A stretch of DNA of 9,660 nt from Bacteroidota bacterium (GTDB lineage: Bacteria; Pseudomonadota; Alphaproteobacteria; Puniceispirillales; Puniceispirillaceae), in the NCBI GenBank assembly GCA_009936825.1, contig JAACDV010000235.1, positions 1 to 9,660 of the forward strand, in the 5' to 3' direction. Positions 1 to 7,359 of this stretch are shown here, in pieces. The number at the start of each line of letters is the position of its first letter. Within the stretch, counting starts at the first letter, position 1. The notes under the pieces are model-generated. The model saw only the letters and a list, made by a program, of their open reading frames with translations, made no database searches and was not told where the DNA came from. A program made the translations under genes and the position numbers.

Positions 1-234
1 AATTTTCATGATTTTATGCTTGCCCGCCATAATCATCGCGGCAATGGCGCTTGCTTCGGCGCAGTTACCAACTGGATAGGCGGCGTTTTCAACATTCGCA
101 CCGATATGAATCGCGCCATCCTCATCCAGAATAGCAGCCCCAACAGGAAACTTTGAATAGGGCGCATAGGCCCGGCCCATGGCCCCGATCGCAGCGGTAA
201 TTAAGTCATCGGCTAATTTGTGGTCAAGGCTCAT
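1..234 (-). CDS. cdd: Cytidine deaminase, N-terminal part (cut by left edge)
   Basis: Hydrolytic deamination of cytidine and deoxycytidine to uridine and deoxyuridine in the cytoplasm, the pyrimidine salvage entry step. The 78 visible codons stay open to the window edge. Residues 23-34 (YAPYSKFPVGAA) are the typical substrate-side start of the small tetrameric zinc deaminases. NVEN at 47-50 and CAE at 58-60 match the substrate-binding motif and the first zinc cysteine with the catalytic glutamate. The second zinc motif (PCxxC) would lie beyond the edge and cannot be checked. The ATG at 234 is supported by GGAG at 246-243 with an 8-nt spacer. The gene begins 42 nt after the second permease, so it is very likely in the transporter operon and processes imported cytidine. 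Residues 59-63 read AEASA rather than the AERxA I recall as common; this looks like family variation. Confidence 0.93.
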   Translation of the reverse strand, partial: MSLDHKLADDLITAAIGAMGRAYAPYSKFPVGAAILDEDGAIHIGANVENAAYPVGNCAEASAIAAMIMAGKHKIMKI

Positions 235-276
235 CAGATACACTCCTGCAAAAATCCGTACTGTCCTGCATTGGGC

Positions 277-1563
277 CTAGTCTTTGACATATGGCTTACC
301 AATTGCGGCGGGTGGACGGGCCCTTCCAACCAAACCTGCAACCACAACAATGGTGGCGATATAGGGCGCCATTGACAGAAATTCTGACGGAATCGGCGTG
401 TTAAGGATTGATAGTTTTTGCTGCAATGAATCGGCAAAGCCAAAGACCAGTGCCGCCGCTAAGGCTCCCAACGGATGCCAGCGGCCAAAAATCATCGCCG
501 CCAGTCCGATGAAACCTTTGCCAAAGGTCATGTTCTCGTCAAACCGGCCAACGGATCCAAGGGTGAACCATGCCCCGCCAAACCCGGCAACCATACCTGC
601 GACAATGACATGCGCATACCGTGTTTTGATGACGTTGATGCCCAGCGTGTCGGCGGCACGAGGGTGTTCACCAACCGCGCGGGCACGAAGACCATGCCGT
701 GTATGAAACAGGTAATAGGTGGAAATCGTGACCAGAATCAGTGCCCCATAAACAAACAGATTCTGATTGAAGAAAACTGGTCCAATCAGCGGGATATCGC
801 CAAGAACAGGGACCTTGAACGCACGGAACGGCGTTGCCTTATTCAGCCATCGAAATTCTGAAAATACCTGACTCGAAACATAAGAGGTCAACCCCAGAAC
901 AAACAGATTGATCACCACTCCGGCGATAATTTGGTCAACGCGGTAGGTAATTACCAACGCTGCCAACAACAGGCCGAACAATCCGCCGATCATCATCGCG
1001 CAGATAATTCCAGCCCAACCGCCAAGCAGCGATCCAAACAGCGCCCCAGCAAAAGCCCCGGCCAGCAACATGCCTTCAATCGCAATATTGATCACGGCAA
1101 CGCGCTCACACATAATTCCGGCAACCGCGGCCAGCGCAATTGGCACCGCGCGGACCACCGTTGCTTGCATCATTCCTGTCAGCGAAATAGCCTTGCCAGA
1201 CGTCGCCCAAACCAGAAAAGTTATCGCCAGAACGACCAACCCAACGCCAAGGAACAGCGCGGTCCACCGCCCGCCGCCTTTCAAAAACAGCCGGGTTCCC
1301 AAAAAGGCGAGGAAGACCGCCGCAATGACGTTGAACCATTGGCTTGGCACAACCAGATTGCCAACAGCCCATTCATCACGGGGGCGGGAAATACGAAAAG
1401 TTGAAACATTCTCCCACGGCGTATCTAGCAAAAAGGCGATGATAAGCGCTAGCAGTATAAGCACGCCGCCGGAAATTGAAGTCCGCCAGTCAATAACGCT
1501 AACGCCGCCGCGAAAGGGCGTATTTTGTTGATCGCTGCTAGGCCCAAAACCGCGCTCAGACAT
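277..1563 (-). CDS. Nucleoside ABC transporter, inner-membrane permease 2 (YufQ/NupQ-like)
   Basis: One half of the membrane channel of a BMP-family nucleoside importer, 428 residues. It belongs to the BPD_transp_2 permease family: VINIAIEGM (157-165), RAVGEHPRAADTLGI (295-309) and the FIGLAAMIFGRWHPLG stretch (351-366) are the conserved cytoplasmic and helix motifs. About eleven hydrophobic segments can be picked out, roughly at 31-46, 77-94, 101-119, 135-153, 160-182, 185-205, 212-230, 265-286, 315-335, 350-378 and 396-413. The first three lie in an N-terminal extension that Bacillus YufQ, as I remember it, lacks. The ATG at 1563 is chosen because GAAGGG sits 8 nt upstream and an 8-nt overlap with the preceding permease gene suggests translational coupling; the open frame continues upstream to 1689, but only inside that gene. 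Substrate is inferred from the neighbours. Confidence 0.92.
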   Translation of the reverse strand: MSERGFGPSSDQQNTPFRGGVSVIDWRTSISGGVLILLALIIAFLLDTPWENVSTFRISRPRDEWAVGNLVVPSQWFNVIAAVFLAFLGTRLFLKGGGRWTALFLGVGLVVLAITFLVWATSGKAISLTGMMQATVVRAVPIALAAVAGIMCERVAVINIAIEGMLLAGAFAGALFGSLLGGWAGIICAMMIGGLFGLLLAALVITYRVDQIIAGVVINLFVLGLTSYVSSQVFSEFRWLNKATPFRAFKVPVLGDIPLIGPVFFNQNLFVYGALILVTISTYYLFHTRHGLRARAVGEHPRAADTLGINVIKTRYAHVIVAGMVAGFGGAWFTLGSVGRFDENMTFGKGFIGLAAMIFGRWHPLGALAAALVFGFADSLQQKLSILNTPIPSEFLSMAPYIATIVVVAGLVGRARPPAAIGKPYVKD

Positions 1564-2755
1564 TGGTTTCGCCCTTCTCGTCCTTTGTGGGTTTGCTGGC
1601 CTCGTCGTCAGGGGTTGCGGCGTTATTCGAAGCCCTATCCCAGAGCCATGCCGGAACGATTTGCTTGACCAAAAGCGGGGCCGCCACAAACACGATAATC
1701 AGCGCCTGAATAATACTGATCATATCAATCGAAACACCGGCATCGACCTGCATCTGCCGCCCGCCAGCCTCTAACGCTCCAAACAATAATCCGGCCAGCA
1801 GAATTCCAACAGGGTGCGAGCGGCCAAGCAGCGCAACAGCAATCGCGTCAAACCCGATACCGGCAGAAAATCCGGGGGATGCACGGCCAAGCACACCGCT
1901 AATCTGATTGGCACCGGCCAACCCCGCCAGCCCGCCAGCAATCGCCATCGCCAAAACAATGGTCACTCCAGAGCGAATACCGGCATACCGTGCTGCATCG
2001 GGATTCTCCCCCGAAACACGGAACGCAAATCCCAGCTTTGATTTAAACAGCAGCCAATAAACCAAGATGACAGCGGCAATCATGATGAATAATCCGGCAT
2101 GAACCCGAAGATTAGCATCGACAAAAGTCAAAATGCGTGGCAGTTCGCCGGTTTCCAGAACAGCCTTTGAAATCGGATCAGACCGCCCCTCTTTCTGAAT
2201 AAAGGGCTGACGCAGCATATAGTCTAAAAGACGGAACGAAATCAGATTGAGCATGATGGTGGAAATCACCTCATGCGCACCAGTGGCGGCTTTCAAAAAT
2301 CCGGCAATAGCGGCATAAAGCGCGCCAACCACCAATCCGGCAATCAGCACCAGCGGTAGGTGAATTGCAAGTGGCAGATCGGTAAAGCTGAAACTGACGA
2401 TTGCGGCAACCAGCCCACCGACAACCATCTGGCCCTCAGCACCGATGTTGAAAAGTCCTGCACGAAAAGCAAGGCCAATACCAAGCCCGGCAAGAACCAG
2501 AGGCACTGAAGCCGTCAGCGTTTCCGAAATGGCATGAAGCGAGCCAACCGATCCGCGCGCCATAGCAACAAAACTTTGTAGTATGGTTGCCGGCGCGACC
2601 GAGGTTGCCATCATAATGGCGGCGCCAATTACTAGCGCCAGAATGACCGCGGCAACAGGAACTAAAAAAATGTCCCGCTTATCGGTGCGGGTTTCCAGCG
2701 TTGGTGCCAATAATTTTTGCAGCTTGTGGTTGATGTCTGACTGGTTCTGAGTCAT
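1556..2755 (-). CDS. Nucleoside ABC transporter, inner-membrane permease 1 (YufP/NupP-like)
   Basis: The other channel half of the importer, 399 residues. Family hallmarks are FNIGAEGQM (102-110), the GAHEVISTIMLN segment (159-170), SGENPDAARYAGI (248-260) and the GFDAIAVALLGRSHPVG stretch (301-317). Hydrophobic helices occur at about 30-50, 83-98, 108-123, 130-153, 220-237, 264-282, 300-328 and 343-362. The N-terminus (1-28) is polar and should be cytoplasmic. The C-tail (about 376-399) is highly charged and rich in D, E, K and T, with no membrane character. The ATG at 2755 overlaps the ATPase stop codon in an ATGA arrangement, with GAGG a few bases upstream, so translation is probably coupled. 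The two permeases share the GxxxG-rich helix and the G-R-x-H/W-P-x-G type loop, consistent with a heterodimeric channel. Confidence 0.93.
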   Translation of the reverse strand: MTQNQSDINHKLQKLLAPTLETRTDKRDIFLVPVAAVILALVIGAAIMMATSVAPATILQSFVAMARGSVGSLHAISETLTASVPLVLAGLGIGLAFRAGLFNIGAEGQMVVGGLVAAIVSFSFTDLPLAIHLPLVLIAGLVVGALYAAIAGFLKAATGAHEVISTIMLNLISFRLLDYMLRQPFIQKEGRSDPISKAVLETGELPRILTFVDANLRVHAGLFIMIAAVILVYWLLFKSKLGFAFRVSGENPDAARYAGIRSGVTIVLAMAIAGGLAGLAGANQISGVLGRASPGFSAGIGFDAIAVALLGRSHPVGILLAGLLFGALEAGGRQMQVDAGVSIDMISIIQALIIVFVAAPLLVKQIVPAWLWDRASNNAATPDDEASKPTKDEKGETNV

Positions 2756-4275
2756 GCCGCCTCTGTCTTCTTGACGCCTGCCATGGCCAGCCCGATCTTG
2801 TTGCGGTCAGCACTGCCGCCCTTATTGTCAAATTCGGCGGTAATCCGCCCTTCAAACATCACATAAATCCGGTCAGACAGATCCATAATTTCATCCAACT
2901 CCGACGAAATGATCAGCACCGCATTACCCTGATCGCGGCAGGTAATCAGCTGCTGATGGATAAATTCGATCGAACCAACATCAACACCGCGTGTAGGTTG
3001 AGATGCGACGACAAGCTTAACGTCACGTTCAAGTTCGCGCGCCACAACCATCTTTTGCTGGTTGCCACCAGACAGACTGCCAGCCCCCAGAAAAACATTT
3101 GGCGTGCGAACATCATATTTAAGGCACCCTTCGGCAGCCTGTCTATTGACGCGTTGCCAGTCAATTTGCACACCGTTTGCCACGCGCTCATCATAATAGG
3201 AATCCAGCACCATATTTTCGGCGACACTAAAGCTGGAGACCATGCCTGATTTCTGGCGGTCTTCGGGAATATGCGCGATTCCCAGTTGGTGGCGCTGGCG
3301 CACACTCATCCGGCTGATGTCCTGATCTTCGAATTGAATTTTACCGCCGGCAACGCTGGCGATGCCGGTGATTGCCTCAACAAGTTCGGTTTGGCCATTG
3401 CCCTGAACTCCGGCAATGCCGACAACTTCGCCGCCGCAAACATTAAGGTTGATATTTTCCAGTTGTTGCTCGTGGACGCTATCAATCAGATTGATGTTAA
3501 CCAGTTGCAAAACTGAATCGCCCGGCGATGCTGGTGTGCGATCAACCGAAAAGCTGACCGGGCGTCCAACCATCATTTCGGCAAGATCGGCCTCGGAGAA
3601 ATTTGACGGGATTCCACTACCAACAATCCGGCCCTGCCGCAAAACACTAACCCGGTCGGCAATTTCCAGAATTTCATGAAGTTTATGCGTGATGAAAACA
3701 ATCGCTTTTCCAGCATCACGAAGCGCGCGCACGATGCCAAAAAACTCTTCAACTTCTTGCGGTGTCAGAACGGCGGTTGGCTCATCCAGGATCAGCACAT
3801 CGGCCGAGCGGAACAGAACGTTTAGAATTTCAACACGTTGTTGAATGCCAACCGGAATATCTTCGATCAATGCATCGGTTGGCACCTGCATACCGTATTG
3901 GGTATTGATTTGCTGCACCTGCTTGCGCGCTGTTGCCAGATCCAGATAGTCGGCCTTTCCCGTCGGCTCGACCCCTAGGATAACATTTTCAACAACACTA
4001 AAGACCGGAACCAGCATAAAATGTTGATGAACCATGCCAATACCACTGCTAATGCTGTCGCCCGGGCCGTTAAATTCAACGGGTTCGCCGTCGATCAGAA
4101 TTACGCCTGAATCGGACCGGTAAAGTCCCGAAAGCACGTTCATTAGGGTGGATTTTCCGGCACCATTTTCGCCCAGCAATCCCAACACCTCACCGGCCCG
4201 GATTGTCAGGTTAATGTCCTGATTGGCAAGCACTGATCCAAAGCGCTTGCTGATACTGCGAAGCTCAATATCCAT
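2752..4275 (-). CDS. Nucleoside ABC transporter ATPase, two fused nucleotide-binding domains (YufO/NupO-like)
   Basis: Cytoplasmic ATPase driving nucleoside import, 507 residues with two ABC domains in tandem, as in RbsA and YufO. Domain 1: Walker A GENGAGKS (35-42), signature region PVGIQQRVEI (141-150), Walker B LILDEP (161-166), switch histidine H197. Domain 2: degenerate Walker A GVQGNGQTE (289-297, Q where K is expected), a canonical signature LSGGNQQK (401-408), Walker B LVVASQP (421-427, QP in place of DE) and SSELDE (457-462) at the switch position. The intact Walker A of domain 1 would face the intact signature of domain 2, so one catalytic and one degenerate ATP site are expected, as is usual in this family. 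The ATG at 4275 places the family-typical MDIELRSISKRFG at the start. A TTG at 4311 is in frame, but translating from it would run through the hairpin. The SD before 4275 is weak (GGA, 9-nt spacer). Confidence 0.95.
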   Translation of the reverse strand: MDIELRSISKRFGSVLANQDINLTIRAGEVLGLLGENGAGKSTLMNVLSGLYRSDSGVILIDGEPVEFNGPGDSISSGIGMVHQHFMLVPVFSVVENVILGVEPTGKADYLDLATARKQVQQINTQYGMQVPTDALIEDIPVGIQQRVEILNVLFRSADVLILDEPTAVLTPQEVEEFFGIVRALRDAGKAIVFITHKLHEILEIADRVSVLRQGRIVGSGIPSNFSEADLAEMMVGRPVSFSVDRTPASPGDSVLQLVNINLIDSVHEQQLENINLNVCGGEVVGIAGVQGNGQTELVEAITGIASVAGGKIQFEDQDISRMSVRQRHQLGIAHIPEDRQKSGMVSSFSVAENMVLDSYYDERVANGVQIDWQRVNRQAAEGCLKYDVRTPNVFLGAGSLSGGNQQKMVVARELERDVKLVVASQPTRGVDVGSIEFIHQQLITCRDQGNAVLIISSELDEIMDLSDRIYVMFEGRITAEFDNKGGSADRNKIGLAMAGVKKTEAA

Positions 4276-4290
4276 AAAAAAATATCCAAA

Positions 4291-4329
4291 GAAAAATCCG
4301 CCGCCCCTCAAAATAACGAGAGGCAGCGG
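4291..4329 (-). terminator. Hairpin plus T-run between binding-protein gene and ATPase gene (partial terminator)
   Basis: Read on the minus strand, CCGCTGCCTCTC (4329-4318) pairs with GAGGGGCGGCGG (4309-4298) as a 12-bp stem with two G-T wobbles and an 8-nt loop. ATTTTTC (4297-4291) follows, and a second T-run lies just before the ATPase ATG. This is the classic shape of a Rho-independent terminator or a 3'-end-stabilising hairpin. It starts 15 nt after the binding-protein stop. Because the transporter core genes follow within 54 nt with no clear promoter, it more likely attenuates than ends the operon. Confidence 0.82.
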
Positions 4330-4344
4330 AAAACTTGTTTAGCG

Positions 4345-5370
4345 TCAGCCGCCGACTTTGATTGAGCCGGAGATAAGGCCAGCTTTCACGGCCTCAACTT
4401 CTGCTTTCAGACCAGATGGAACGGCGCTTTCAAACTTGTTGTATGGCGCCAGGCTCACACCACCATTTTCCAGTGTTCCAACAATCATGCCGCCAGCAAA
4501 CGAGCCGTCCATAGCCTGCTTGATAACCTGCATAACGGTTTTGTCCATCCGCTTTAGAACCGATGTCAGATAGACATGCGCGTTGGCCGAATCAGTCTTT
4601 GTCTGGTCAGCGTCAACACCAATGATTTTCAGCGAATCAACACCAAGCTCATTGGCAAGTGCTGCTGAACCCATGCCAACAGGACCGGCAACAGGCATTA
4701 CAATGTCAGCACCTTCATCATAAAGGTTCTGGGCAAAGGCGCGGCCATCATCAAGGCTCTCAAAGTTTCCGGTAAACAGGCCATCCTTGCTTTGTGGGTT
4801 CCAGCCAAGGACTTGAACATTGGCGCCTTTCTGGGCGTTATAATGGGCGACTCCATAGTAGAAGCCATCCATGAATGCTGTAACAGGCGGGATGTTAATG
4901 CCGCCATATGTACCAACAATACCAGTCTTTGACATGCCAGCAGCAAGATAACCAGCCATGAAAGATGCCTGATCAGTGGCATAAACCTGACCGAGAAGGT
5001 TTGGAACGGTCGGGTTGTAGGCCATATCTACAATTGAGAATTTTCTGTCAGTATTGGCTTCGGCCGAGGTCTTTGTGGCATCTGCCATCAGGAATCCAAC
5101 TGAAATGATAATATCACAGTTGCTTTCCAGAAGCGCATTGAGGTTTGGCTCATAGTCTGTTTCAGACTGTGATTCCAGATAGCGGCCATCAACACCATAC
5201 GCGCTCATGGCATCTTGAACGCCTTTCCAAGCGGTCTGGTTAAAGCCGGAATCGTCAATGCCGCCAACGTCAGTTACCTGACATGCGGTAAAGGCATTGG
5301 CTGCGCTAGCCGACGCCATGATTAACGCCGCAGCAACACCGGAAGCCACAGTCATTTTTTTAAAGCTCAT
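4345..5370 (-). CDS. BMP-family periplasmic nucleoside-binding protein
   Basis: Solute receptor of the importer, 341 residues, in the Bmp/PnrA/YufN family that binds purine and pyrimidine nucleosides. Residues 1-26 are a Sec signal peptide: KK at 4-5, a hydrophobic core, then ANA with predicted signal peptidase I cleavage before F27. There is no lipobox, so the mature protein should be soluble in the periplasm, unlike the lipoprotein members of Firmicutes and spirochaetes. Family motifs are TDVGGIDDSGFNQ (33-45), TDYEPNL (71-77), the FMAGYLAAGM segment (137-146), TYGGINIPPVTAFMDGF (154-170), GADIVMPVAG (220-229) and GVDADQTKTD (251-260). The mature chain has only two cysteines, C30 and C85. 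The ATG at 5370 is fixed by the signal peptide and by GGGAG 7 nt upstream; the longer start at 5418 would bury the signal peptide. Confidence 0.94.
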   Translation of the reverse strand: MSFKKMTVASGVAAALIMASASAANAFTACQVTDVGGIDDSGFNQTAWKGVQDAMSAYGVDGRYLESQSETDYEPNLNALLESNCDIIISVGFLMADATKTSAEANTDRKFSIVDMAYNPTVPNLLGQVYATDQASFMAGYLAAGMSKTGIVGTYGGINIPPVTAFMDGFYYGVAHYNAQKGANVQVLGWNPQSKDGLFTGNFESLDDGRAFAQNLYDEGADIVMPVAGPVGMGSAALANELGVDSLKIIGVDADQTKTDSANAHVYLTSVLKRMDKTVMQVIKQAMDGSFAGGMIVGTLENGGVSLAPYNKFESAVPSGLKAEVEAVKAGLISGSIKVGG

Positions 5371-5533
5371 TATTCTTCTCCCGTTCGTGTGGGGCTCATG
5401 GCAGTTGCCAATCACCACTTATCCATGAAGCACCGACGAAGGCACCTCACTCTAAGGACTAATTCTAATCTGTTTTTGATAGTCCAGTCCAATTCCTTTG
5501 CCGTACAAATCCCTAAAATTTGAATTAATGCGG
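5371..5533 (-). promoter_or_regulatory. 163-nt leader upstream of the transporter genes, possible promoter
   Basis: This gap separates the oxygenase stop from the binding-protein start and is the longest within the minus-strand cluster. It could hold a separate promoter for the transporter. The best candidate seen is TTGGAC (5492-5487) with TAGAAT (5467-5462) at a 19-nt spacing, or ATTAGA at 17 nt; neither is a good match. TTGGACTGGAC contains a short GGAC direct repeat. No purine riboswitch core and no terminator hairpin after the oxygenase gene were recognised. Confidence 0.3.
5378..5382 (-). promoter_or_regulatory. Ribosome binding site of the binding-protein gene
   Basis: GGGAG on the minus strand, followed by AGAA, 7 nt before the ATG at 5370. 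It decides this start against the in-frame ATG at 5418, and it is the strongest Shine-Dalgarno in the locus. That fits a solute-binding protein, usually made in excess over its transporter. Confidence 0.8.
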
Positions 5534-6364
5534 CTATTTTAGGCCAATTTCGCGAAGGCGTTGCTGAAGATAATCATCAGCGGTCAATCCGGGCTGCAGA
5601 AACACGTTCGGACGCGGATGCAAAAACATCGGCATCGAATAGCGCGATTCATTCTGCTTGGCATCAGGGTTGGTGACCCGGTGCGTTGTCGAAGGGTAGT
5701 GGTTACCCGTCGCCATTGCCAGCATATCGCCATTATTAATCGTAATCATTCCGGCATCACAGGCGATATCATGCCAGTTTCCGGCAGCGTCCTTGGCCTG
5801 CAGGCCGGGTTTTGATCCTGATAATAACAGCGTGATCAGGTTGATATCTTCATGTGCGGCAGCACGGATTGCATCGGGTTCGGCATTTTCAACCGGTGGG
5901 TAATGCAGAATGCGCAACAAACTCTGATCGCTGTCTTCCATCATATCGGCCAGCGGCATTGAAAGTTGCGAGGCGACTTCGACCGGGGATTGTGCGTCGA
6001 GCCATCCCAGAATTTCGCGCCCCAAGGCATCAAGCTCAGCATAGATTGTGCGGGTGATTGCTGTCAGCTCTTCAGGAAGATCACACCCTGGATAGACATG
6101 GAAAAATTCTTTTAGATCCTTGACCGGCGAATCCTTGGCGTTTTCCGAGCGAAAGGCAAAATATCCGTCATGCGCTGGCGGCTGAACGGCGAAATCAAAT
6201 TTCTTCGTGTCAGCAAAAAACTGGCCCCAGTTCTCATAAATATCGGTGATTCGATCCGATGAAATCGGGTGATTTGCCAGCACGGCAAAACCGGTGTCAC
6301 GAAGCGATTGTGACAGAGTTGCCGCTGCATTGGCAGATTTGTAATCGACGGTTGCAACTTTCAT
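5534..6364 (-). CDS. Fe(II)/2-oxoglutarate-dependent oxygenase, isopenicillin N synthase family, substrate unknown
   Basis: A non-haem iron dioxygenase of 276 residues, a little shorter than the usual 300-350 of the family. The jelly-roll iron site is intact: H171 and D173 in AHED, H228 in TTHRV, followed by R241 and S243 in RYSMP, the RxS pair that binds 2-oxoglutarate. The N-terminus has the DIOX_N style GFAVLANHPI (25-34). The enzyme should hydroxylate or desaturate a small molecule, with release of succinate and CO2. The ATG at 6364 has GAGGGA 6 nt upstream. The gene starts 35 nt after the nucleoside hydrolase, and the transporter follows, so a base or nucleoside substrate is plausible: thymine 7-hydroxylase of fungi is a precedent in this superfamily. 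That is inference; related bacterial proteins are widely annotated only by family name. It should not be taken as an antibiotic synthase. Confidence 0.9.
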   Translation of the reverse strand: MKVATVDYKSANAAATLSQSLRDTGFAVLANHPISSDRITDIYENWGQFFADTKKFDFAVQPPAHDGYFAFRSENAKDSPVKDLKEFFHVYPGCDLPEELTAITRTIYAELDALGREILGWLDAQSPVEVASQLSMPLADMMEDSDQSLLRILHYPPVENAEPDAIRAAAHEDINLITLLLSGSKPGLQAKDAAGNWHDIACDAGMITINNGDMLAMATGNHYPSTTHRVTNPDAKQNESRYSMPMFLHPRPNVFLQPGLTADDYLQQRLREIGLK

Positions 6365-6399
6365 GATTGGTCCCTCTTTAATTCGTGTGCCGCGCAGTT

Positions 6400-7359
6400 T
6401 TACCCGCGCTGTCCTATTTTCTTATCGGCCGTGGCCAGAATGCTCATAAACATCTGCCGGACGGCTGTCGTATTAACATCGGTGGCAATTTGTACATCGC
6501 GCCGCCCGGCGTTATTTTCTGGAGTGTTGGGCATAGCAACCGTGCGGCCAATTTCATCACCGTCGCAAGTTACCGTGATTGGCGCCATCTCATACCCGAA
6601 TAATTCAGGGTTGGTTATCGCGATAATCGCTGATGGATCATGCATAAAGCAAATCCGCTTACCGGTTTTATTTTCATGAAAATCGAAATAAAATTCAGCA
6701 ACTTCTTCCAGAAATCCGCCAATATGCGGCGAAGTTTTGGCAATCGTGGTGAAATCATCCGGAGTGCACTGCGTTTTTTCAGTAACGTCGAGGCCAATCA
6801 TCGTCAGGTTCCAGTCGGCCGCAAAGACCGTATCAGCGGCATCGGGGTCGTTCCAGATATTTGCCTCGGCGCAGTCCGATACATTGCCGTGACGCGCTGC
6901 ACTGCCGCCCATGATCACCACATGTTTGACATGGTCAACAATCGCCGGATCATGATCCAATGCCGCCGCCAGATTGGTTAGGGGCCCAACCGCGCAAATC
7001 ACAATCTCATCAGGTGCCGCCGCACAGCTTTCACATAAAAACCGGGCCGCATCGCGGGGGTCGGCGCTGGTTTTTGGGGTAACCGCTGGCAGGGTGCCAA
7101 AGCCCTCACTGCCATGAACGAAATGGGCGGGCGGCTGGGGAGTGCGCCGCCGCGGCACTGAACTGCCCTCGGCAATTACTGTCCTATACTGCGCCATTTC
7201 GGCAAGATACAGGGCGTTGCGCGTGGCTTGCCGGGTGGTGACATTACCAAAAATAGTGGTTAGTCCAATCACCTCAAGGCGCGGATCAGCAAACGCCAGA
7301 TGAATGGCCATGGCATCGTCAACGCCCGGGTCGGTATCAATGATCAGTTTTTGGGCCAT
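6400..7359 (-). CDS. Nucleoside hydrolase, inosine/uridine-preferring type (IunH/Rih family)
   Basis: Cleaves the N-glycosidic bond of ribonucleosides to free base and ribose, 319 residues. The calcium and ribose site is complete and lines up nearly residue for residue with the Crithidia enzyme as I recall it: DTDPGVDDAMA (8-18), N39, H82 in VHGSEGFG, T128 in GPLTNLA, M150, N159, E165 and N167 in EANIWNDPDAA, and H240-D241 in MHDP. The histidine at 240 matches the IU-type active site that protonates the leaving base. No signal peptide, so cytoplasmic. The ATG at 7359 is forced by the N-terminal motif, yet no Shine-Dalgarno is visible upstream. It fits between importer and ribokinase as the step that releases ribose. 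Base specificity cannot be read from the sequence. Confidence 0.95.
   Translation of the reverse strand: MAQKLIIDTDPGVDDAMAIHLAFADPRLEVIGLTTIFGNVTTRQATRNALYLAEMAQYRTVIAEGSSVPRRRTPQPPAHFVHGSEGFGTLPAVTPKTSADPRDAARFLCESCAAAPDEIVICAVGPLTNLAAALDHDPAIVDHVKHVVIMGGSAARHGNVSDCAEANIWNDPDAADTVFAADWNLTMIGLDVTEKTQCTPDDFTTIAKTSPHIGGFLEEVAEFYFDFHENKTGKRICFMHDPSAIIAITNPELFGYEMAPITVTCDGDEIGRTVAMPNTPENNAGRRDVQIATDVNTTAVRQMFMSILATADKKIGQRG

Noticed and set aside
475..1531. Long open frames on the plus strand opposite the second permease (475-861, 931-1404, 1070-1531)
   Set aside because: Their products are rich in N, Q, P and R with no family character, as expected from the complement of a membrane protein gene; no ribosome sites.
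1564..1689. Upstream in-frame extension of the second permease to 1689
   Set aside because: The added 42 residues are arginine-rich and lie wholly inside the upstream permease gene; the ATG at 1563 has its own ribosome site.
2946..3679. Open frames in other registers over the ATPase gene, on both strands
   Set aside because: They lie entirely inside a strongly conserved ABC domain region, and their translations show no recognisable motif.
2752..4275. Loss of Walker residues in the second ATPase domain as a sign of decay
   Set aside because: Q for K in Walker A and QP for DE in Walker B are usual in this transporter subfamily; the frame is intact.
4276..4311. TTG start at 4311 for the ATPase
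   Set aside because: It would add 12 low-complexity residues encoded by the hairpin arm and T-run, and the family start fits the ATG at 4275.
5371..5418. ATG at 5418 for the binding protein
   Set aside because: It would place 16 polar residues ahead of a clear Sec signal peptide; the ribosome site lies at 5378-5382.
5371..5533. Possible purine riboswitch upstream of the nucleoside-binding protein
   Set aside because: No three-way junction with conserved loop bases could be recognised, and such riboswitches are mainly known from Firmicutes.
6365..6420. Short GCGC-flanked hairpin at the end of the nucleoside hydrolase gene
   Set aside because: Only a 4-bp stem with a long loop and no T-run; not enough for a terminator.
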